From positions 48,923,113 through 48,987,112 of the forward strand of contig NC_061796.1 of NCBI RefSeq assembly GCF_021462225.1: 64,000 bases of DNA, written 5' to 3'. How positions within the stretch are numbered: the first letter of the stretch is position 1; each line of letters starts with the position of its first letter. The notes below the pieces were generated by a model. That model searched no databases. It had not been told where the DNA came from and saw only the letters and a program-made list of their open reading frames with translations. The translations under genes and the position numbers were made by a program. The stretch comes from Girardinichthys multiradiatus. Taxonomy: Eukaryota > Chordata > Actinopteri > Cyprinodontiformes > Goodeidae. Of this stretch, positions 1 through 9,800 are shown piece by piece.

Positions 1-819
1 CCTCAGAGCTGATCTCTGTAATCATTCCTTAATTTAGATTAAAGGAACTAAAAGTTAGAAACTGGTTGAGATTCTGATCGCTTCTGGGGACCAAGGACCG
101 GAGGAGCTCCGAGGCGTCTGACCGCCAACAGGATGCGGTAGGCCGGACAGCTTTCCTCAACACTGGGAGTAAAACCGTCTGCGGTTGAAGTCCAGGGATC
201 GTCGGTTCGGCCCACTTCAGAGAGTCTGCGGTAAAGGGTTCTACTGGCAAGCATCAGTTGAAGCATTCTGTAGCGTTGCCTCTGACGAACATCCCCATTA
301 ACCCACGCTGACACTGGTTCTATTATCTCCCTGACCCTGAAACTGGGTCACACCAGGGTCTTCAGGCCGAAGATCCACGATGTCCCACTAGAACCCCTCA
401 AAGCTCCGTTTGATGCTCCATTTTTAAGAATCACACTAGGAAGAGTGACGTGTTCTTTAGTGTCTTACGGCAGATGATTCCATGCTTTATTTAAAAAGCG
501 GAAGGTTAGAGAAAATAAAAGCAGCTGCGTGTTTTTCATTGGTCGCTGCTGATCCAATAATTCTTCATAATGGTTCTGGTTTCTCATAGTAAATTTGACT
601 TTCTGTTTTCCGAGCCATGAAAGGGTCAGTGAAGCCGTCCTGACCTTTCACCCCGCTCTGTACCAACAGTCGCCCTCTGCAGCAGACCGTTAACACGCCA
701 ACGTTCCGCTTAGGACCCTGCTTTACCGCTCGGTGAGCCCACGGTGCCCATTGCTCGGTTCGGTCGCATCAACAGAACCGGAGCGATACCATCTGGAAGC
801 CACAGGCTCTCTAACGCAA
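1..819. other. Region upstream of PRUNE1; no assignable gene
   Basis: I see no recognisable gene here. The minus strand has a short open frame (314-48) rich in Arg and Leu, which I could not match to any family. It could be a shadow frame or the first exon of a divergent gene. The DNA just before 820 should hold the PRUNE1 5' UTR and promoter, but I see no clear TATA box. Confidence 0.3.
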
Positions 820-3800
820 ATGGAGGAGTTTCTGCAGAGCTGCCGGCAGACCTTGCAGGTACCGGTGCCGTCCTACGTTCGGTCCAGCTCAGGTTGGGGT
901 TAAAGCAGCTGATTAGCAATAGCTGCTGCTTTTATCTCCTGAATTCGATGTATTCAAATCCTATCGAGTTAAGCTAGCAACTCTTTCGCTCACATCCGGT
1001 CATATTTCAAAATTAACTTCCGGTCAGATTTTAAAATTAAGAGCATCGATTCAAACGTGGCGCAGTTGGTAGCACTGTTGCCTTGCAGCAAGAAGGTCCT
1101 GGGTTTGATTCCCAGCCTGGGGTCTTTCTGCATGGAGTTTGCATGTTCTCCCCGTGCATGCGTGGGTTCTCACCGGGTACTCTGGCTTCCTCCCACAGTC
1201 CAAAGACATGCCTGTTAGGTTAATTGGTCTCTCTAAATTGTATGAATGAGTGTGTGTGGTTGTTTGTGTGTTGCCCTGTGATGGACTGGTGACCTGTCCA
1301 GGGTGAACCCTGCCTCCTGTCCATAGACTGCTGGAGATAGACACCAGCTTCCCCGTGACCCACTATGGAATAAGTGATAGAAAATGACTGACTGACTGAT
1401 TCAAACGTTGCAGACTAGAGGACCAGAACCGAACATCATAAATCTCTGAAAAATAATTGGGTAACATTTTTCTCGACTTCGGGGGTGGAACAGAAGTTAT
1501 GGGATTTGGAGTATTTCATAGAAATCCATTAATGTTCGTTTGTTTGAAAATATTTTGCTGTTTTATTGTTTATTTGCTCATATTTCATTGTATGTCAGAT
1601 TCTTCCTCTGTGTTTTGTTCTCAGCTAATCAGATTTGAGCATTTGTGATACATGTTTGTGAATCCTGTAGTACTCTGGAAAAGTATTTTATACTTCCTGA
1701 TAGATTCTGTCAAATGTTTGGTATTTTCTTTGTGCTTAGTGGTTCCTTTTAATGTTTAAGAGTTTAAATTGTGATCAAAGGAACATTAGTATCTTTTTCC
1801 TTTTGTGTTGTGAAAAAGTATTTACCCCCTTACAGATTTCCTCTGTCACATTTAAATGTTTCAGATCATTAACTCACACTCGTCGTACTTGTCGTCTTCC
1901 GCTTCTTCTGAGACCGGGTCGCGGGGGCAGCAGACTCAGATCATTAAACTATTGTTAATATGAGACAAAGATGACCGGATTTTTCAGATGATGATTTCAT
2001 TTATTAAGGATAAAAATCTCTTCAAATCGACCAGGTCCTGTGTGAAATGTAATTGTTCCCTTTGTTAAATCCTGAATTAAATGTGATTAACCACCTTATT
2101 TCACCAAGGACCATCTCAGGTCCTGAGAATGGTGGTTCCTAGGAACAAAAGGTGATCCACAGCAGACACAGTGGTGCTTCACTGGAAGTCCACCATCATC
2201 TCCACTGTCTTTAAACAGATTTGGTTCCAGGTGGTTCTGAACAAACCAGTGTACCAGCTGATCCCCCTCCTGTCTGTATGCAGTCTCATCAGTGTTCTGG
2301 ATCAGTCCAACAACAGTGGTGTCCTCTATGAACTTCAGGAGTTTCACGGACGGGTCCGCTGAGGTGCAGTCATTTTTGTACATCTTAGAGCTTATCAACA
2401 ACTCCTCCTGCTCTTGGCTGCTGTGATGGTCATATGGTATCTAGTTGGTTTGTTGCAGGACAATAATCAGTCTCAGCTTGTTCCTGTTAGATCTGTAGTC
2501 ATAAAGGATGGAGTTTAGGAGCCTGCTGCAAATGGTACCACTGCTTAGGTAGGCATCATGCTGTTTACAGTAACATGCATTGACAACAATGATCAATCAA
2601 AATAATAATGAAGTCTCAAAACATAAAGACACCACAGAAAATTAATTTCTCTGCAAAACATTTCTAAAATGCTCATCATGCTCAAATGACAACACGTACC
2701 AGTCTGGGTCACCAAGTGGTTGGCTGCTCAGTCAGCTGCCTAGTCGGCTCAGTCTTTCTGGTTCATGCACCTCATCATGTATCTGGACAACATCTTCCCA
2801 GTCGCTCCCAGTCTGGCTCAGAATGAAATCCTTCCAGTATCCTGGCTGTAGTTCTCCTTATTAATTACTTCTTAACAGGAAGCCATTAAGCTGCCTCCTG
2901 TTATGCTGCCCCCAGTGGTGACCTTGGGCAAGGTTTCAGGCACCTCCATTTCCCTGCGATAGATTAGTTCATTGTCCTTCATAACTAGATTACCGACTGG
3001 TTAGCTAGTATCAAAACCATACTCTTTGTTCAACAATACAGAAAATGTTAAAAGGGGTTCATAGTTGTTCGATAAAGATCTATTTGTTTGATGATCTGAA
3101 AAATCTAAATGGAGCAAAACCGCAATAAACAGAAGATATGTACAGGGGGGTAAAAACTTCCTAGCACCATACGTGATGTCATTTTTACAGCAGCTGAAGT
3201 GAAGTTTGCTCTCAGAGTCTAAAGATGCTTTCAGATTCACCATGGATCCCACCAGGTTCTCTGTTCGGACAGGAGGCTTGGCTGTGGACTGAACAAATGT
3301 CATTCGGGCCCAGCAGACCTGGTTTTACCGAATATTCTGTGGAGTGGTTCTGTTATCTGACTGCTGCGTCCTGGTTCTCCAGGAGAAAACGGATCAGGAC
3401 AGCCCGGGTTTCCATGTTGTTTTGGGGAATGAAGCCTGTGATGTGGACTCTATGGTGTCCGCTCTTGCCTTCGCCTACTTACTGTTCAAGGTGAGAAGCG
3501 GTCCAATCAGCTACCAGGCCTCATTCGAATTAAAGTTTAAGGTCTCTGCATGTGTCAGACTGCAGGTGGCGACTCGCTGGTTCTGCCCCTGCTCAACATC
3601 CGACAGTCAGAACTGGTGCTGCGATCAGACAACGTGTTCCTGCTGCGTCAGACTGGTCTGTCTCCAGACCTGCTGCTGTTCAGGGACCAGCTGGACCTCA
3701 GAGTTCTGCACAGAGCAGGCCGTCTGCGGCTGACCCTTGTCGACCATAACGTCCTGCCTAGGTGAGACACCCAACCGAAACACCTGCCAGGTAAGCTACA

Positions 3801-6800
3801 GAAATGTGTCGGGTAACCTCACATGGCTGACTGGTTTAACTGGAAACAGCACTGGCCTCTGACTGGTAACCATAAACCCTACCCAACACTCAGCTCATGT
3901 GCATAATCCTGACAGGTGCTGCTGCAGCCACAGGGCCTTGAACGCCTCATCTCCACAAGTGTCTATTCATGTATGCTAGGGATGTGAATCTCCACCACTG
4001 AGGTCGATTTGATGCGCATCTCGATACGTTGCCAGTGATACGATATATCAACGATACGTTGAGGACCCAAGCCGATATGATGCGATTCATTAATGATCTG
4101 ACAACGATTTGACTTTATACAATGCGATTTGGTTTGATACGAATCAATTCAATTCAGTTTATTTATATAGCGCCAATTCACAACACATGTCGTCTCAAGG
4201 TTCTTCACAACAGTCAGGTTCATACATTCCAATTAATCGTAACCATTGAACAGTTCAGTCAGATTCAGTTATTTATTCAAATTGGATAAAAAGTTTTTCT
4301 ATCTAAGGAAACCCAGCAGATTGCATCCAGTCAGTGACTTGCAGCATTCACTCCTCCTGGATGAGCATGTAGAGACAGTGGACAGTCACTGGTGTTGACT
4401 GTGCAGCAATCCTTCATACTGAGCATGCATGTAGAGACAGTGGAGAGGAAAAACTCCCTTTTAACAGGAAGAAACCTCCAGCAGAACCAGAACCAGGCTC
4501 AGTGTGAGCGGCCATCTGCCACAACCGACTGGAGGTTTGAGAGAACAGAGCAGAGACACAAAGAGAACAAAGAAGCACTGATCCAGGAGTACTTTCTATG
4601 GGAAGGAAAACTAAATGTTAATGGATGTAGCTCCTTTAGTTGTTTCATCTAGAAAGAAAGAACAGATAAACTCTGATCCAGTTTTCAAGGTTAGAGTCTG
4701 AAAGAGAGAACATAGAGTTAGTTACAGTAGAAGCTCAGTCAGTAGCCATGTCTAGGAGAGAGAAAGGGTTAAACACTGAAAGACAGGGCCATGTGGATCA
4801 TCTGTAGAAGGTGAGCATTAAGTTGTTGCCAGCAGAAGCTCGGACGATGCCCCTCTCCAGAAAGGTGTCACAGGTAGACACAGAGTCAGGCCAGGTGTAG
4901 CTTCTAGGAAGAGAAAAGAGAGAACAAAGTTAAAAGCTGAAATAACAGCAAATAATGCAAAATTGGAGAGTAGTATGAGAATGTAGCGAAGAGGGTGAAA
5001 GTGGTCAAGTCCAGTTTATTTATACAACCATTTTCAGCAACAAGGCATCAAGGTGCTGTACATAAGGAAAAACATTACAATGATACAGACAATCAAACAT
5101 CAGAGGTCATTTAAAAAAAATAAAGACAATAGAATGATAGATAAGAAAACGACTGAAAACTTAACTAATAATGTTTAGATGGCCCAGTCAAAGGCCGCTC
5201 TAAACAAATACGTTTTTAATATTTATTTAAACAACTTAGGGTTTCTGCACTTTTCCAGTTTTCTGGGAGTTTATTCCAGATTAGTGGAGCATAAGAACCA
5301 AAAGCTGCTTCTCCATGTTTGGTTCTGGTTCTGGTTCTGGTTCTGCAGCTGTCTGATCCACTTTTTAGGCAGACCTGTGAAGACACCGTTGCAGTAATCA
5401 ATTCTACTAAAGATGAACGCATGAATTAGTTTTTCAAGGTCCTGCTGAGACATTAGTCCTTTAATCCTGGAGATGTTCTTTAGGTGATAGAAGGTCAACC
5501 TTCTTACTGTCTTTATGTTCCTCTGAAGGTTCAGGTCTGAGTCCATCACTACACCCAGGTTTCCAGCCTGACTGGTGGTTTCTAGCTGTATTAACTGAAG
5601 CTGTGTGATAACTTTTAAACGCTCTTCCTTTGGTCCAAAGATTATTACTTCAGTTTTGTTTTGATTCAGCTGAAGAAAATTTAGGCCCATCCATGCATTG
5701 ATTTCTTCTAAGCATTTACCCAGTGCTTTAATGGGTTCATGGTCACCTGGTGACATCGTAACGTATAGCTGTGTGTCGTCTGCATAGTTATGATAACTTA
5801 CGTTGTTGTTTATTAAAATCTGAGTTAGGGGGAGCATGTAGATATTGAATAGGAGGGGCCCTAAGATGGACCCTTGGGGAACGCCACATGTGATTTTTGT
5901 GTCTCTGATGTAAAGTTACCTACTGACACAAAAAAGTCCCTGTCCTTCAAGTAGGATTTAAACTAGTTGAGTGCTGTACCAGAAAGGCTGACCCAGTTTT
6001 CCAGGCGCTCTAATAAAATGGAGTGATCAACAGTGTTGAATGCTGCACTAAGGTCCAATAATACCAGCACTGTGGTTCTTCCACAGTCTGCATTTATACG
6101 GATGTCATTGAACACCTTGACAAGAGCAGTCTCTGTACTGTGGTGAGCAGGAAGCCTGACTGGAAGACATCGAAGCAGGTTGGTCGTTGTTAGGAAGTTG
6201 TTTAACTGCTTGAAACACAGCTTTTTCAATAATTTTACTGATGAAGGGGAGGTTTGATATAGGCCTGTAGTTCTGTAGTAGCAGCTTGTCCAAGTTGCTC
6301 TTTTTCAATAGAGGTTTGATAATTGCTGTTTTCAGAGCCTGGAGGAAAACACCTGACAAAAGGGACGTGTTTATTATTTGTGTTAAATCAGATGTTATTA
6401 CAGGCAAAACTTTCTTAAGGAAAGCTGTGGGTAAAAGATCGAGACAGCAGGAAGAAGAGCTTAGTTGCTGTACGATTTCTGCTAGGTTTTTGTAGTTTAT
6501 TTGGTGAAACTGGGAAATTTTGTCAAAATCAGTTCTAGTTGGAGACAACATTGGTCCTGGAGTTGATGTGGATGTTCTGACTGCCTCTCTGATCTTTTGG
6601 GTTTTTTCAGTGAAGAAGTTAACAAATTAATTGCAGGTCCTGGTAGAGTGGAGTTCAGATGCTACAGTTACAGGAGGGTTTGTTAACCTGTCAACCGTGG
6701 CAAATAATGGACCAGTATTGTTAATGTTTTTACTGATGATCTCAGAAAAGAAAGATTCTCTTGCATTTTTCAGTTGTAGGTTATATCTGTATAGTCTCTC

Positions 6801-9800
6801 TTTATAGATAATATAGTGAACCTGGAGTCCAGTCTTTCTCCACCTGCGTTCAGCTTTTCAACACTCATTTTATTCACTTCTGACTGGTGGAGCACTTCTC
6901 CATGGAGACATTTTCTTCCCAGAAACAACTTTCACTTTAATTGGAGCAATTGAATCAATGATGTCTGAGATTTTAGAATGAAAGTTATCTACCAGCTCAT
7001 CTACAGTGTTACAGGTCAAAGTGGAGGTAGAAGAGTAAATCTGGTTAAAGGTTTCAGCAGCACCGTCCTTAAAGATGCGTTTTCTTATCATGTCTCTTTG
7101 GCAAACTGAGTCATTGCAGATGATGCTTTCAAAAATAACAGAAAAGTTGTCAGATAGAGCAACATCAGTTACAGACACCTTGGAAATGTTTAGACCCTTA
7201 GTGATGATCAAGTCCAAAATATGTCCCTGTTTGTGCGTTTGCTGTTTAACATGTTGAGTCAAACCAACATTTCTAAGAGTGTCACATAGATCTATTGGAC
7301 TTCTGTCTTCAGGATTGTCCATGTGAATGTTGAAGTCTCCCACAATAATTAAACAGTCATAATCAACACATATCACAGATAAAAGCTCATTAAAATAATT
7401 GATAAAGTTTGTTTTGGACTTAGGAGGCCTGTAAATATTCAAGAACATTGTTTGGACAGGGCTCTTTACCTGGAGAGCCAAATATTCAAAAGAATCAAAT
7501 TTGCCCAGAAATACTTTTTTACACTCTAATAAATCTTTAAACAAAGTGGCCCCTCCACCTTTTCTTTGCTGTCTGCTCTCACAAAGAAAATTGTAGTTTG
7601 GAGGCGTCGCCTCTATCAGAATGGGAGCTTCATTAAATTCATGTAAACATGTTTCTGTTAAAAACAGAAACATCAAGATCGTGGTCAGTAATGAAGTCAT
7701 TGATTAAAAATGATTTTCCTGACAGAGATCTAATGTTCAAGTTGTCCAGCTCTCCTGTGGATTTCGACAGGGAGACCTTTTGTGATGACCTCTCTTGTGT
7801 CTTCAGACTAACGTTGCAAATCTCTTCCTCACTTGCTTCACTTCCCTCCATTCTGCTGTTGTTGAACTGCGGCTGCGCCACTCGGCTCCCGTAAGTTTTA
7901 ATAATGAAATTCAATTCAAAGATACTTTATTGATCCCCGAGGGGACATTAGAAGTCCAGTACAACCCATCCAAACATACATCATGACACAAGACAAGGGG
8001 GAGACGGGTCACCAAGGCTTTGCTGCCCACTCACAGGCGCTGCCCTTGTTAGATGAGAAAAAAGGTCACATTAGGTAAACGGCAAAAGAAAGTGATTGAC
8101 GTGAAATCAGAGGAGATAAAGTACGTTATATTCGATGTAACCATGGGTTTTTTTACCAATGCAGACACACTAAGAAAGATACATTGCGCATTTAGCTGGC
8201 GGCTGTGTCCGTTGGGCACTAAAGCTACCATTGCAGTCGCATCACTAACATCTATTTCAGATCTCTTTTCCAATGGTTATGGTCAATCTGACAGAGAGAG
8301 GTATCCCAGTCATTGTGGTTTTTAGTATAACAATAACCATCAGTGGTTCTAGATGGATAAACTGTCTACTTTTAAGGCTGGGCTTAAAACTTTCCTTTTT
8401 GATAAAGCTTATAGTTAGAGTGGGTTAGTTTATCCTGAGCTATCTCTGTAGTTATGCTGCTATAGGCTTAGGCTGCTGGAGGACTTAATGACCACTTTCA
8501 CTCTCTTTGCTACATTCTCATACTACTCTCCAATTTTGCATTATTTTGACACGACATGTGTTGTGAATTGGCGCTATATAAATAAACTGAATTTAAACTG
8601 AACCATCGATTCTAATCGGTGAATCTCTCCATTCCTAATCAGGTGTATATTAATCAATCTGTGCCTCTCTCTCCTGCAGTTCAGACACTGACCTGGAGGG
8701 GGCAGTGGTGGAGGTGCTTGATCACCATCAGCTTGAGAGAAAACTTTCCCCCACCTGTCCTGTTACCGTGGAGATGGTGGGATCTTGTGCTACCTTGGTA
8801 ACTGAACGCATCATCCAGAAAGCTCCACAGATCCTGGACCAGCAGCTGGCCCAGCTGCTCTATGGTACACTCCTGCAAACACCTGGTTTCTAACACACCT
8901 AGATGCTTATACAGCTGTTTACACACACCTGAATACATACACCTGGTTACATTACAGCTGGTTCACACACCTGGATGCATTCACCTGAGCAGATCTGATT
9001 AGGTTTACAGATTACAGACTCTTGATCACGCTCACTCACAGATTTGTCCCAATTAAAAATCATTGGTTACTGATCTCTGTGTGTGTGAGCAGCGACAGTG
9101 GTGCTGGACTGTGTCAACATGGCTCCTGCTGCAGGTAAAGTAACACCTAAAGACAGTCAGTACATTGCTGTGCTGGAGACGCGATTCCCCACTATGCCAC
9201 CAAGGGGCACTCTGTTCCAGGCGCTGCAGAATGCCAAGTTTGACGTGTCAGGTAAGTTCGTGAATCTGATCTGTAGACCACAATCTGAAGTCTGACACCA
9301 TGTAGAGCGTTATCAGGAGTAACTGTAGTAGTCAGTGTGTTACACCAGCCCTTAGAATAAGTGGTAGATGAACTGTATTTTACACTATAGCCACATTCAC
9401 CCAACTGTTCTCACAAACACACACACATTCATACACCAGTACTTGGATTGGTAGGCAAGTTGATGTTAAGTGCCTTGCCCAGTGGCACATCAAGATGTGG
9501 CAGGAGGAAGCTGGAATCGAACCCACAACTTTGGGACTGCAAAACAACTACTCCTCCCGCTGAGCCACATTTGTTACAATAAACTGTAATGTTCGAAATA
9601 TTCTGCTCCGTATAGCTTCACTATTTAATTCTTATCCATGCTTGAGTTGCTGAAGTAGTTCTCACAGTATTTGGTAGTACTGAGTGCAGTATTTTGTACT
9701 TAGGTCTGAACATGGAGCAGATGTTGTTAAAAGACATGAAAGCTGTTTCAGGAAGTCTCAACGTCGCCGTTCCAGTTCTCTACATCACCCTGAAGGTAAC

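Larger units (their letters stand above)
3970..8640. mobile_element. Possible hAT-like MITE split by nested LINE insertions
   Basis: Bases 3976-3993 (TAGGGATGTGAATCTCC) resemble the reverse complement of 8619-8638 (GGTGAATCTCTCCATTCCTA). The two ends may be terminal repeats of one older DNA element rich in CGATACG/GATTCG words. LINE material from 4141 to 8600 lies between them. The terminal similarity is imperfect, so this is tentative. Confidence 0.3.

Noticed and set aside
1102..1112. Functional tRNA gene
   Set aside because: The A and B boxes are present, but the sequence cannot fold as a full tRNA and continues into a SINE body with target duplication.
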